Source: an uncultured Bacilli bacterium
Lineage (GTDB): Bacteria > Bacillota_I > Bacilli_A > RF39 > UBA660
Length of the DNA stretch: 64,000 bases
Assembly: GCA_934102335.1 (NCBI GenBank)
Contig: CAKOSP010000002.1
Span: 62,001-126,000 of the forward strand
Reading direction: 5' to 3'
This document shows positions 9,344-18,637 of this stretch, one piece after another. The notes beneath the pieces are model-generated. The model was given only the letters and a program-made list of their open reading frames with translations, made no database searches and was not told the DNA's origin. A program made the translations under genes and the position numbers. The stretch's first letter is position 1. Each line of letters opens with the position of its first letter.

Positions 9344-10236
9344 ACGCTTAACCCCTTTTCTTTTTTTAAGGATAACTCTTCATCGATCATAATCTTTATT
9401 CTATTTAATAGCTCATCATTAAAATCTTTTTTATAAGTTAGTGCCGTAAATAAAATTTGTTTATCACTTAAATTTTCTAAAGCAACTAACTTAGACAATA
9501 ATTCATAAATTACATTACTTTTTGCTAAACTCTTAGTATTTATGGCTTCGATTATATGGTTGGCACTATCACTTAATTCTTGATATCTCATAAAATTATT
9601 CTCGTTTAAACTAAGTGTTGTATCATTTAATAAGTCATCATAGTTAATCTCTTTGGGAGTATCTTCAACATTTTTATTTGTGTCTTGATTAGGAGTTGAA
9701 TCGTCGATAAGTTTATCTAAATCAATGGGAGTTATTTCTGTAGTTTGCTCGATAATTGGTTCTTTAGATACAGGTTCATTTAAATCCATTTGTAAAAGAC
9801 TATTTAAATCAGAGGTAGGCTCAGCTTCAATAATGGGTTCTTTCTTGTCAACTGTATCTACTATTTGATCGGTAATATCTGGTACATCATCTTTTTTTTC
9901 TTCTTCAAATTTTGGAACCTCAACTTCTGGTACACTAAACTTTTTTACTTTTTCACTATCTAATATTAAAAATGCATCTTTTCTATAATCTTCTATTTCA
10001 CCATTAGATTTTATGTAATTTATTCTTTCTTTTAATTGTTCAGGTTTTAAAGTACAAACTTTTACCTGGTAAATTTTTTTTATTTTTATATCATTTTGAG
10101 CTAAAGTATCTAAGTTTTCTTTAAGATCTTCATATGGAGTAACTAGTAAGCTAACAAATACTTTGTATAATTGCCCCATTTCTCTTTCATCTATATCTTT
10201 AAATAATTTTATTTTACTTGCAATATTCTCGTTCAT
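9340..10236 (-). CDS. Hypothetical protein, helical domains with acidic linker
   Basis: 298 residues: an N-terminal helical domain (about 1-95) containing LKENLDTLAQNDIKI and LKERINYIKSNG units like those in its neighbours, a disordered acidic linker rich in Pro, Glu and Asp (about 100-205), then a C-terminal helical domain (about 210-298). No signal peptide or membrane helix, so cytosolic. Ribosome site AAGGAGG. Middle gene of a three-gene operon. It could be a scaffold; the function is unknown. Confidence 0.78.
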   Translation of the reverse strand: MNENIASKIKLFKDIDEREMGQLYKVFVSLLVTPYEDLKENLDTLAQNDIKIKKIYQVKVCTLKPEQLKERINYIKSNGEIEDYRKDAFLILDSEKVKKFSVPEVEVPKFEEEKKDDVPDITDQIVDTVDKKEPIIEAEPTSDLNSLLQMDLNEPVSKEPIIEQTTEITPIDLDKLIDDSTPNQDTNKNVEDTPKEINYDDLLNDTTLSLNENNFMRYQELSDSANHIIEAINTKSLAKSNVIYELLSKLVALENLSDKQILFTALTYKKDFNDELLNRIKIMIDEELSLKKEKGLSV

Positions 10237-10246
10237 AAAACCCTCC

Positions 10247-11413
10247 TTAAAAAGCCATTAATGGTACTTTATCTGGCTCTAATCCACTATCTTTTAATGC
10301 TGTTATTGCATTGTATAATTCAGTTAAATTATATTTAATTAATACATTCGGATTTAAATAGATGTCCATTGGATCTTTTCCAATATTTAAAAGCATATCT
10401 ATTTTTTGTTTTAATTCTTTATCATATAGAAAATCAATATTATCTACAAATATACCTCTATTAATACCTAAACTATTTATATATTCAACATTTTTAGAAA
10501 TTAATTCTGGATCGTAATTATTTAAAATATTCGTTATGTCTTGACTAGTAAAATCATTTATATTAAATCCACAAACTTTAAGTAAATTTTTTACTTCTTC
10601 TTTTTTAATCTCATCTGTAAGTTCAAAAGTTTCAGGTACGTTTTCTACATCAATTGGAGATATTGTTGGTTCAATAAATTCAGGAGCAGCTGGTTCTTTT
10701 TCTGATTCTTTTTCTTCAACTACGGATTCTTTTGCCTCTTGGAAAATATCAGCCATAGATTTTCCAAATTTTTCGCCACTTTCAGCCTTTTGTTCGTATT
10801 CGTATAATCCATCTTCAGGGAACATTAATAATTTAGCTGCTTCTCTTTGTTCATCTTTGGTAAATTTAAATTTCTCCAGTAAGCTTGTTATTGAGTCTCT
10901 TGTTAAATTACTATTTCCTGATAATGCAAGTTCAAAAAATTCATTTAATTTATTTTGATTTTCTAAAGCAACATCTTTTCTTATGGCTAATTCTTCAATT
11001 TTAGTGGTTGCTCCATCCATTTGTTGTTTTACATCAACCAATTTTTCCTCTGATTCTTTTTTGTCACTAACTAAATTGGCGATAGTTGTTGGTAATGAAT
11101 TATTAATCTTCATACTTATTGCTTCTGGATCAAAGTCTAAATCTAACCTTTTTATTAGCACCGCAAAATCTTCAGGATTTATACTTTTTAAAATATTTTT
11201 TAATCTTTCACCCTGGTCTGCCAAAATTTTTTCATCACTTGCTAATTTGTTGATTGAATTTTCAAGTTCGGTTTTTTCTTTTAAAGCTTTTTCTTTTGTA
11301 GCTTGAGCAGTTTTGTATTCTTCTTCTATACCAAAAAGTACCACACTATCTTTTCCTCTTAGATTGTATAGCTTATCTAAAAGTTTTCTAGTTTCATCGT
11401 TTATTATTTTCAC
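10247..11413 (-). CDS. Coiled-coil protein with C-terminal mTERF-like helical repeats
   Basis: A 388-residue cytosolic protein starting at GTG (11413) behind GGGTGA. Residues about 20-160 form a long coiled coil (KATKEKALKEKTELENSI and onward), followed by an acidic linker and a C-terminal helical-repeat domain (about 270-388) with the mTERF-like unit SKNVEYINSLGINRGIFVDN. It is the first gene of a three-gene operon whose products share this repeat style. It may nucleate an assembly through the coiled coil (inference). No named family recognised. Confidence 0.78.
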   Translation of the reverse strand: MKIINDETRKLLDKLYNLRGKDSVVLFGIEEEYKTAQATKEKALKEKTELENSINKLASDEKILADQGERLKNILKSINPEDFAVLIKRLDLDFDPEAISMKINNSLPTTIANLVSDKKESEEKLVDVKQQMDGATTKIEELAIRKDVALENQNKLNEFFELALSGNSNLTRDSITSLLEKFKFTKDEQREAAKLLMFPEDGLYEYEQKAESGEKFGKSMADIFQEAKESVVEEKESEKEPAAPEFIEPTISPIDVENVPETFELTDEIKKEEVKNLLKVCGFNINDFTSQDITNILNNYDPELISKNVEYINSLGINRGIFVDNIDFLYDKELKQKIDMLLNIGKDPMDIYLNPNVLIKYNLTELYNAITALKDSGLEPDKVPLMAF

Positions 11414-11440
11414 TATATATCACCCTTTATTATATATTTC

Positions 11441-11469
11441 ATTATAACAAATATAAATTTTAATGTAAA
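11441..11469 (-). promoter_or_regulatory. Near-consensus promoter of the helical-repeat operon
   Basis: TTTACA, 17 bases, TATAAT, immediately upstream of the GTG start at 11413. Separates this operon from the one upstream, which ends at a terminator. Confidence 0.75.
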
Positions 11470-11482
11470 TATGTACTCAATG

Positions 11483-11508
11483 AAAAAAGTTAGAACATGT
11501 CTAACTTT
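11483..11508 (-). terminator. Terminator of the McrB-like operon
   Basis: Minus strand: GTTAGA-CATGT-TCTAAC followed by a run of six T, at the stop of the 421-residue gene. Confidence 0.8.
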
Positions 11509-12772
11509 ACTCCCCTACTTTAATGTATCCTGCAAATGTTTTATTTTGATCGTAATTTTGTGGGGCACCAATTCCTACTAATCTAAATGTTAAGGTATAA
11601 CTTTGTGTAGTGTTAGGATCAATTAACACATACTCATTTATTATTGTGTCGTTCCATGGAGCTGTTGTAAAATCTTGGTTAAATCCTCCATTTGTTGATT
11701 CTAATTTATATTGGAAATTATTTGATGTAAAAGTATTTTCATCAACAATCCAAGATAATTTATAAGCAACTTTATAATCTGTATTATTAGTTACTGTAAA
11801 TTTTTTTGTCATTGGAGGCATTGTTACATTTTCTTGATCATCTGGGAAAACTCCAGTAATGTTTACATAGCCTTCATCGCTATAAATAACCATTAAACTT
11901 ACACTGGATACACCAGAGTCTTTATCTCCTGTTTCTGTTGAGGTTCCACTGTGTTTTATATCATCTTTTGATCCAGCACCTGGAATACAGTTAATATCAC
12001 ATTTTCCATCATTATCTGTGTCAATGTTGATATCTGGTTTTCCATCACCATTAGAATCAATATTTATATCTGGTATTTTGTCTCCATCAGTATCAATATC
12101 TAAATCAGGTACACCGTCACCATCAATATCAATATTGTAATCAGGCCAACCGTTACCTGTAACATCACAATTTAGTTTACATGTATTATCTTTTGTAGCA
12201 TCATTTACCAAATTAAAATCAGGTATACCATCGTTATCTTCATCTAAATTAAACGTTGGTTTGTTATTTCCTTTATAATCTATATTTAATTCAGGTATTT
12301 TATCTTTATTAGTGTCTATATTTATATCTGCTACACCATCGTTATCTAAATCTATATTAATATCAGGAATTCCATCACCATCAATATCTTGATTTAGCTC
12401 AGCTCTTTTAAGTAAAATAATGCCTGAATACGTAGCAGAAAAGCCACCCACTAAAAGAAGTAATCCGAATAGTAAAAAGAAAAAAGCATTGTTACGATGA
12501 GGTTTATAGGAAAATAATAATTCTTTTCCATTATTCTCTACTAAAAGTTTTTTTGGTAAATGAAGTTCGTCATCGTATTTTGCTAATGATAACTTAATGC
12601 ATTTATTTACATAAGCATCATCTATTTTAATTTTACCATCCCACATTTTATCTAATGATTCTTTTATTTTATTTATTTGCGATTCATTGTCTAAAACTTT
12701 AAAATCATTTAGATTTATGGTAACTTGTCTATATTTTAAATATTTTGAATTTTGATCTTTTTTCTTTTCCAT
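11507..12772 (-). CDS. Membrane protein with extracellular aspartate-rich (TSP3-like) repeats
   Basis: 421 residues: a cytosolic N-terminal domain (about 1-88), one membrane helix (about 95-120), then roughly ten tandem repeats of the form D-x-D-x-D-G-x-P-D-x-N-I (about 131-265) like thrombospondin type-3 or EF-hand calcium loops, a Ser/Thr linker and a C-terminal beta-sandwich (about 290-421). In known families such loops bind calcium and stiffen an extracellular stalk. It is last in an operon with a membrane-bound AAA+ ATPase, so it may carry a signal or force across the membrane (inference). Ribosome site GAGGAG. Confidence 0.82.
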   Translation of the reverse strand: MEKKKDQNSKYLKYRQVTINLNDFKVLDNESQINKIKESLDKMWDGKIKIDDAYVNKCIKLSLAKYDDELHLPKKLLVENNGKELLFSYKPHRNNAFFFLLFGLLLLVGGFSATYSGIILLKRAELNQDIDGDGIPDINIDLDNDGVADINIDTNKDKIPELNIDYKGNNKPTFNLDEDNDGIPDFNLVNDATKDNTCKLNCDVTGNGWPDYNIDIDGDGVPDLDIDTDGDKIPDINIDSNGDGKPDINIDTDNDGKCDINCIPGAGSKDDIKHSGTSTETGDKDSGVSSVSLMVIYSDEGYVNITGVFPDDQENVTMPPMTKKFTVTNNTDYKVAYKLSWIVDENTFTSNNFQYKLESTNGGFNQDFTTAPWNDTIINEYVLIDPNTTQSYTLTFRLVGIGAPQNYDQNKTFAGYIKVGE

Positions 12773-12802
12773 GAGCGATTCTCCTCATAATTATTATAGC
12801 AT

Positions 12803-13915
12803 TTAGTTTAAGTAAGATAAAGCATTTTTAACACGATATCTGTGATTAACAATTGTTTTTCTATAATCAGCTCTAATATTTTTGTAAGTTTCTAATTGTT
12901 TTTTACGTGCTTTTTTAAACTCATTATTAATAATGTTTTTAAAAGCTCTTTCATTAGTGTCAGTTTCACTTACATAAGTTTCTATAACTTTTCTTAAATA
13001 AGGTATTAAGTACTTTTCTGGGTTTTGAACCAGTTCTTTTTCTTTAAAGGAAATATTTGATACAGCAAAATAATCCAAATAATATGTTAAATTATATTTA
13101 TCTATCATGTTGCCTGTTTCTTCATCTTTACTGGTTTTAATTTTTTGAATCGTTTGTTCAATATTATATTTTTCTAAAAATTCCCATAGTTCAACAGCTT
13201 TTTTAAAGTTTTGATCTTTTAAAATTACGTTTGTTTTTCTTATTGGGCTTCTTACTGGAGTAGCCCCTTTTAAACTACGAATAAATTGTGTTCCTAAAAA
13301 GTCATTAACTACTTCAACTATATTTGAGATACGTTCCTTATTTATTTCTGATTTTCTGATTTCGTCGCCACTTTCTGCAAAATCGGAAGTTAAAGTTAAA
13401 TTTACTTTAACTGTTTCTCCAGGTAGTTTTGTTACTCCATCGTACTTTGTGATTCTTTCATACTTACTTTTTAGAGCTTGTTCATCTCTTCTTAGTTGCT
13501 CATCAAGAAATATTTTTAAATTTGTTAAAAGAGAAAATATAAATCTATTTTCATATAAATCTATTGTTTCTTCTTTATATACATTTAAAAGTTTTAACGG
13601 CTGAACCATACCATCTTTATCAACATCTTGAATTAAGCTTGTATGTTTTGCTAAGTGTTTTATACTTTCCTCAGTTATTTTTTTAGTTTTTTCGATTGGA
13701 ATAATGTCTTCTTCTTGAACTATAAATCTACGAGGATTTCTTATAATATTATCAAGATAAGGGATAGATTCTTCTAGCATATCTATCCATGAGGTATCTT
13801 TAATAATTTGTTCAATATTAGTTTTGACACTTACATTTGATTTTGTTCTAGCTAAAAAGTTATCTGTTCTTCTTTCCTTTAAAGTGTCTAAAAAATCTAG
13901 GTAATTATTATGCAT
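12803..13915 (-). CDS. DUF2357-like (McrC N-domain related) protein
   Basis: A 370-residue cytosolic protein. The segment ETIDLYENRFIFSLLTNL and the preceding helices are typical of DUF2357-type proteins, which accompany McrB-like GTPases/AAA ATPases. The PD-(D/E)xK nuclease domain that follows in McrC is not visible; the C-terminus is instead helical and basic (FKKARKKQLETYKNIR). It sits 10 bases downstream of the McrB-like gene, so it is probably its partner. Ribosome site AAGGAGG. Assignment rests on motif recall and context. Confidence 0.68.
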   Translation of the reverse strand: MHNNYLDFLDTLKERRTDNFLARTKSNVSVKTNIEQIIKDTSWIDMLEESIPYLDNIIRNPRRFIVQEEDIIPIEKTKKITEESIKHLAKHTSLIQDVDKDGMVQPLKLLNVYKEETIDLYENRFIFSLLTNLKIFLDEQLRRDEQALKSKYERITKYDGVTKLPGETVKVNLTLTSDFAESGDEIRKSEINKERISNIVEVVNDFLGTQFIRSLKGATPVRSPIRKTNVILKDQNFKKAVELWEFLEKYNIEQTIQKIKTSKDEETGNMIDKYNLTYYLDYFAVSNISFKEKELVQNPEKYLIPYLRKVIETYVSETDTNERAFKNIINNEFKKARKKQLETYKNIRADYRKTIVNHRYRVKNALSYLN

Positions 13916-13925
13916 AAAAACCTCC

Positions 13926-15434
13926 TTAGATTGTTTTCTTTAATCTTTGTAGGTATGTAACACATTCAGGCATGTTACCTTTTCCAAATAAATCTTCCAT
14001 ATAATCTATAAATCCATCAATTTCATTTTTGATATATGATAAATTTAATTGTTCAAATTTACGTAGTATTTTGTGAGCTATGATATAATCAATTCCTGCG
14101 ATTTCTTTTCCACCACAACCAACATAAGCTGGCACGAATTCTCTTAATTGTTTAACGATACGGTTACCAAAACTCATTCTAAAATGGTCAATTACATATC
14201 TATCCATTTGAGCTATTTTATCTAATATTTCTTGAGATACAGCATGTTCTTCTTGAGACTTTTTAAATAAACTTTCTAGATATTTACTAGATAAGTTCAT
14301 TGCTTCAGTTTGTGGAGCTTCGAATGGTTCACATTTATCATCAATTTGAATTGGCATTGCACGGTCATATACTTTATCTGTAACCATGAATGTAGAGTCA
14401 TCGTTGTTAATTGTTCCGATATACCACATATTATCTGGTAATTTAAATTGTCCATCAACTATGTGTTTAGGGTCATTATCCCACGCTGATGGTACTAAAC
14501 TTATAACCCATTGATCACGACTTGGAAGTTCAAGAATAGATAACATTTCTGCAAAATAATATTCAACACGAGAAATATTCATTTCATCTAATACAGTTAC
14601 AAATACATCTTCTTTGTAGGTTGCTTCATACATTTTTGCTAATACTTCAGTTTCGTTAAATCTTTTAGTAAATTCGTTAAAGTATCCAAATAATTCTGAT
14701 GAATCACGCCAAGATGGTTGAACTGAGGCTATTGTAGCTTCATTATTAATCATTTTACCAAAAGCATATGCAAGTGAAGTTTTTCCGGTTCCAGATATAC
14801 CTTGTAAAATGATAAGTCTATTTGAGGCAAAGGAAGCTATAAATAATCTTATTAAATTAATATCATAATAAAGTCCTAGTTTTGAAGCCGAAAAGTTACG
14901 GAAGTCTTCACAAAATTTTTCCAAAGTAATGGTTTTATTAAACTCTACTGGTTTATAATTTACCATGGCTTCATCAATTCTTGTTAGTTTAAAAAATCTT
15001 GATTCGCCTTCTTGTAATTTGTTAATAATTTTTCCATCTTCATCATATTGAACTTCACCATTATCAGGGTCAGTCATAGATAAGAACTTTTCATTTTCTT
15101 CTTTTAGTCTTACTACATCAACATTTAAGCGATCTATTTCATCAACCATAGCTTCTTGTTTAACAACGTTTTTATGGTATTTAACAAATCTTCTAACAAT
15201 TAATACTATTAAAAATATTAAAAGTCCATATATAACTAATAAACATAAGATAGTAAGAATTATAACAAGTATTCCACCACCTGATAAATCTGTTGAATAT
15301 TTTTTTATAACATCTACATAATTAAGAATGTTAAACATCTGAAATAAACCTAAACCTAGATTTTTGAAAATAGTAACTATACCTTCAAAAAATGGTTTCA
15401 TAAAATTAACAAAAAATTCACTATATACATTCAT
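13926..15434 (-). CDS. Membrane-anchored McrB-like AAA+ ATPase
   Basis: 502 residues. The N-terminus has membrane-associated segments (about 5-30 and a strong helix at about 53-80), then a coiled coil, then an AAA+ domain with Walker A ILQGISGTGKTS (about 206-217), an McrB-style Walker B (VTVLDEMNISRVEYYFAEML) and a sensor-like YIGTINNDDS. McrB proteins are hexameric motors normally paired with the McrC nuclease in restriction; here the motor is tethered to the membrane and paired with a DUF2357-like protein without a nuclease. It follows the 378-residue gene by two bases. Role unknown; signalling, surface assembly or defence are all possible. Confidence 0.82.
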   Translation of the reverse strand: MNVYSEFFVNFMKPFFEGIVTIFKNLGLGLFQMFNILNYVDVIKKYSTDLSGGGILVIILTILCLLVIYGLLIFLIVLIVRRFVKYHKNVVKQEAMVDEIDRLNVDVVRLKEENEKFLSMTDPDNGEVQYDEDGKIINKLQEGESRFFKLTRIDEAMVNYKPVEFNKTITLEKFCEDFRNFSASKLGLYYDINLIRLFIASFASNRLIILQGISGTGKTSLAYAFGKMINNEATIASVQPSWRDSSELFGYFNEFTKRFNETEVLAKMYEATYKEDVFVTVLDEMNISRVEYYFAEMLSILELPSRDQWVISLVPSAWDNDPKHIVDGQFKLPDNMWYIGTINNDDSTFMVTDKVYDRAMPIQIDDKCEPFEAPQTEAMNLSSKYLESLFKKSQEEHAVSQEILDKIAQMDRYVIDHFRMSFGNRIVKQLREFVPAYVGCGGKEIAGIDYIIAHKILRKFEQLNLSYIKNEIDGFIDYMEDLFGKGNMPECVTYLQRLKKTI

Positions 15435-15436
15435 TT

Positions 15437-16573
15437 TTATTCCTCCTCACAACTTTTTAAAAGTTCTAACTCTGTTAAGTATGTATTTTTGTCTACCACT
15501 TTGCATTCAATGTCTGCTTTATTAGTAAAATCAAGAAATTTAGGGTTGTTTTCAATAAATTTCTTTTTGGCATATATTGATAAATCTATTTTAATATTTG
15601 AATAATCAAGAATCATCTCATCCTTATCCATATATAGGACAAGTTTAAATTTCATATCTCTTAGAGTGTTAAATATATCTCTATTTTTTTGATATTCAGA
15701 ATATATTACACTAAATTTAATTTTATTTTTTATAAAAGGATTGCTAAAGGTTTTGGAAATAAAGTTAATATTTTTTTCATCTTTTAAGTAATTTGCAGAG
15801 ATTGGTAATATTAAACCCTTTACCGCACCATTAAGAGAATACTCTTTTAAAATGGTTAAACTTGCAAGTTCGTAACTGATTTCATAGTACTCTTCTTCCA
15901 ATTTATACTTGCTGTATACTTTTTCAACATCAACTTCTTTATATTTATCAAGTAAACCGTTGTCAAATATGAATTTTGTAAAATAGAAGTCTTCGTCATA
16001 TTTGGTAAATAAATTATAAGCTTCTTTACTATCTATTGTATTAAAGAATTTTTTTAAAAGCCTTGTGCTATCTTTGATTTTATTTCCAAGTATGTCTATT
16101 ATAAAAGGATTTTTATCCATTATCATTTCTTGGTTTATGTATTTAAAATAGTTTCTTAGGATTTCGAGTATTGGGGTTAAAGTAACAGAATCCATTAAAA
16201 TATTCACATCTTTATCAACATTGGTAATTATGTATACAATTACAGTTAAATTGTATAAGCCTTTTTTATATTTTTGTTTTAATTCTACGTATTTATTTTT
16301 ATAAGTATCTGCGATAACTGCTAAAGATATGGCAAGTTTAAATTCTTCTTTAGAATAGTTATTTCTATTTAATTCTTGTAACTCTTTTTTTTCACGAAAA
16401 TAATATTTTTCTAAATATGTATTTATTATAGAATTCATTATTTCATCAAATTCTTTTTCATTTTTCCAAATTGATTCTTCATTTGAAGGGTACAATTTAT
16501 AAAATACTGAAGAATATGAAAGCAGTGATTTTTTTTTAAATTCTAAATACTTTTCTATCATTGCGTTTTGCAC
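15437..16573 (-). CDS. Hypothetical protein, first gene of the McrB-like operon
   Basis: A helical, Lys- and Tyr-rich cytosolic protein of about 378 residues. I prefer the GTG start at 16573 (VQNAMIEKYLEF) because AGAGG lies nine bases upstream; a TTG at 16582 would directly abut that ribosome site. The C-terminal half looks alpha/beta (KFSVIYSEYQKNRDIFNTL, KLVLYMDKDEMILDYS). No motif I recognise. It leads the operon encoding the membrane AAA+ ATPase, the DUF2357-like protein and the aspartate-repeat membrane protein. Confidence 0.75.
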   Translation of the reverse strand: MQNAMIEKYLEFKKKSLLSYSSVFYKLYPSNEESIWKNEKEFDEIMNSIINTYLEKYYFREKKELQELNRNNYSKEEFKLAISLAVIADTYKNKYVELKQKYKKGLYNLTVIVYIITNVDKDVNILMDSVTLTPILEILRNYFKYINQEMIMDKNPFIIDILGNKIKDSTRLLKKFFNTIDSKEAYNLFTKYDEDFYFTKFIFDNGLLDKYKEVDVEKVYSKYKLEEEYYEISYELASLTILKEYSLNGAVKGLILPISANYLKDEKNINFISKTFSNPFIKNKIKFSVIYSEYQKNRDIFNTLRDMKFKLVLYMDKDEMILDYSNIKIDLSIYAKKKFIENNPKFLDFTNKADIECKVVDKNTYLTELELLKSCEEE

Positions 16574-16599
16574 TTTATCCAACCTCTTATTCTCTTTAA

Positions 16600-16628
16600 A
16601 TTATAACAAACTTAATTTTTAATTGCAA
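16600..16628 (-). promoter_or_regulatory. Promoter of the McrB-like operon
   Basis: TTGCAA, 17 bases, TATAAT, upstream of the GTG start at 16573. Confidence 0.65.
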
Positions 16629-16636
16629 TATTGACA

Positions 16637-16668
16637 TAAAAAAATATCACTAAATTGTGATATTTTTT
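16637..16668 (-). terminator. Terminator of the 635-residue surface protein gene
   Basis: Minus strand: AATATCAC-AATTTA-GTGATATT followed by T residues, overlapping the stop codon at 16667. Confidence 0.8.
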
Positions 16669-18574
16669 ATGATAAACCTGTAATTATGTATGGATCATTA
16701 TAAGCACCTGTACCACTGTAAGTTACATTTGATACTAAGTTTATAACAGGTCGAGTTTTATAAGTGTCACTATAAATAAGCGAACTATCTCCATCTTCTT
16801 GATATTGTAAAATCCCTTCATCATCTACAGCATGTAAATAAACTGTGCTGCTTAACTCATATGGCATTAACCAAGTTCCTGTACGATTATATAAGTAATT
16901 AGAGTAATTGTTTTCTCTAGTAGAATTTTTAGTGGTATTTAAACCTACCATTTGAGCCTCAGTTACTGATAAAAGCCCTATTTTATAGGTTAATCTTCCA
17001 TTGCCATTCGGACCATATATGCCATATTTATTTTTTACTACTTGTGTTGTGACATTATATTTTTCACCTGTACTTGGTATATTTGCTAAAGTTGTTCCGA
17101 TATATGGAGTATCAAATATTTGGTCAGATAAATAATCTGCATAAGTTGTTTGGTAAAAGTGGGCTGTATAGAAACTTTCACTATTTTGTTTTGCTAAAGA
17201 ACTACTTGATGATGATGCGACTTGTCCATATCCACTATCGGCGCTTGAACTAAATTTTGTAGAACCATCAAGTAAAGCTGTGCCATTGTATTGTGTTGAT
17301 TCTGTTGGGGCATTTTGACCAGCATAAATTAGTTTAATAGTACTGTCAGGGTTTACTCTTACTATTCTCCAATACATTCCAGCAAAAGATATCCAGTTAT
17401 TATTAACATGCCCTCTAAAAAAGTATGTGTATCCGTCTTCTGCACAGGTATTGTTACGATAATTTTCTATATTAGCACAAGCTGTGAAAAGTCCACTAGA
17501 AGATTCATCTAAACTAGGAATAGCTGTTAATTCAGCAACATTAGCAGTAATATTTGTTCCAACTTTAGTAGGTTTAGATGTTAATTTATATAACTTTCTT
17601 TTTTTTGTAACTGCCATAGAACTGCTGGCATCATCAATATAATAATACATTCCCGATTTTCCTAAAGTTGTAATTGTTGATGTGGTTGCTTGCATAGTAG
17701 GAGTTACTGTAAACAATCCTGTTGTAGAATCAAATGTATAACTTTCTTGAAGATAATATACTTTAGAACTGTTAAAAACCGTATTTTGAGATTCGCTAAT
17801 TTGTTCTGTGTAATCAAAATTAACTGTATATGTTTCATATGATGCTGGGTAATTTCCTGCCGTATTACTTGTATCAACACTTGTAAGTTTACTAAGTTTT
17901 GTAGAAGTAGCACTTTTAGCTTCTGCTTCTGTAGAGTATGCTAGATCAAAAAAATATTCGGTTCCAGTTAAAAAATTACAATTACTAAGAACGCAAGTTC
18001 TGTAGTCTGTTAATTTATAAATTCCAGTTTCTTCATCTAGTGTGTATCCTGACCCAAATATCCACCATAAATTCGAATTTTGAGCGTAAGCAACATGTCC
18101 ATTAGTGGTTTGTGTAGTAATTGTTGTTTTATATTTAGGAGCAGCTTCACTAATGCCATCTTTTGTTAAAGTTTTAGCATGTACAGCTGTGTATCCACCA
18201 TTATCTTCAACTATTTTATCTGCTAAAGTTTTAGTGTAAATATCTAAATAGACAAAGCATTTATCTTCACCACTTGTAGTGGCTTTTACTTTTTGAGTTG
18301 AGATTTCATACTCTAATTTACCACCATTTATACAATAACTTTTTGTTTTATTTAAACGATATCCGGAAGTGTTAAAACTGCTTGATGAGGATGTTGAATA
18401 GGTTCCATCAGAATTCTGAATCATTATTGCTAACATTTCTTGTGGTAGTTCATCCATATATTTTGTTGTGTAAATTTTTTTGTCATGATTATTAAATATT
18501 ATTATGGTTGCCAAAACGCCAGTTATAAAAACTATTAAACAAGATACTATCAAAATTGCTCTTTTTTTCTTCAT
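16667..18574 (-). CDS. Large surface protein with C-terminal WRIVRVN...RPVINL domain
   Basis: 635 residues with an N-terminal membrane helix (MKKKRAILIVSCLIVFITGVLATIII) and no clear cleavage site, a Ser/Thr-rich extracellular region (two Cys near 80-110), and a C-terminal domain (about 395-635) with FRGHVNNNWISFAGMYWRIVRVN and a closing RPVINLVSNVTYSGTG...DPYII. That C-terminal domain resembles DUF6273-type domains on surface proteins of gut Firmicutes (recalled, not searched). Ribosome site AGGAGTG; single gene with its own promoter and terminator. Likely an anchored cell-surface protein of unknown role. Confidence 0.78.
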   Translation of the reverse strand: MKKKRAILIVSCLIVFITGVLATIIIFNNHDKKIYTTKYMDELPQEMLAIMIQNSDGTYSTSSSSSFNTSGYRLNKTKSYCINGGKLEYEISTQKVKATTSGEDKCFVYLDIYTKTLADKIVEDNGGYTAVHAKTLTKDGISEAAPKYKTTITTQTTNGHVAYAQNSNLWWIFGSGYTLDEETGIYKLTDYRTCVLSNCNFLTGTEYFFDLAYSTEAEAKSATSTKLSKLTSVDTSNTAGNYPASYETYTVNFDYTEQISESQNTVFNSSKVYYLQESYTFDSTTGLFTVTPTMQATTSTITTLGKSGMYYYIDDASSSMAVTKKRKLYKLTSKPTKVGTNITANVAELTAIPSLDESSSGLFTACANIENYRNNTCAEDGYTYFFRGHVNNNWISFAGMYWRIVRVNPDSTIKLIYAGQNAPTESTQYNGTALLDGSTKFSSSADSGYGQVASSSSSSLAKQNSESFYTAHFYQTTYADYLSDQIFDTPYIGTTLANIPSTGEKYNVTTQVVKNKYGIYGPNGNGRLTYKIGLLSVTEAQMVGLNTTKNSTRENNYSNYLYNRTGTWLMPYELSSTVYLHAVDDEGILQYQEDGDSSLIYSDTYKTRPVINLVSNVTYSGTGAYNDPYIITGLS

Positions 18575-18598
18575 CTTGACACTCCTCTATCTTCTTAA

Positions 18599-18627
18599 AT
18601 TCTATCATAATAGATTTTCTATTTCAA
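18599..18627 (-). promoter_or_regulatory. Promoter of the 635-residue surface protein
   Basis: TTGAAA, 17 bases ending in TGA, TAGAAT. Confidence 0.6.
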
Positions 18628-18637
18628 TACTTTTTAC

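Noticed and set aside
11980..12400. Regular repeats that might be a CRISPR array
   Set aside because: The repeats are in frame and encode the aspartate-rich loops; there are no unique spacers.
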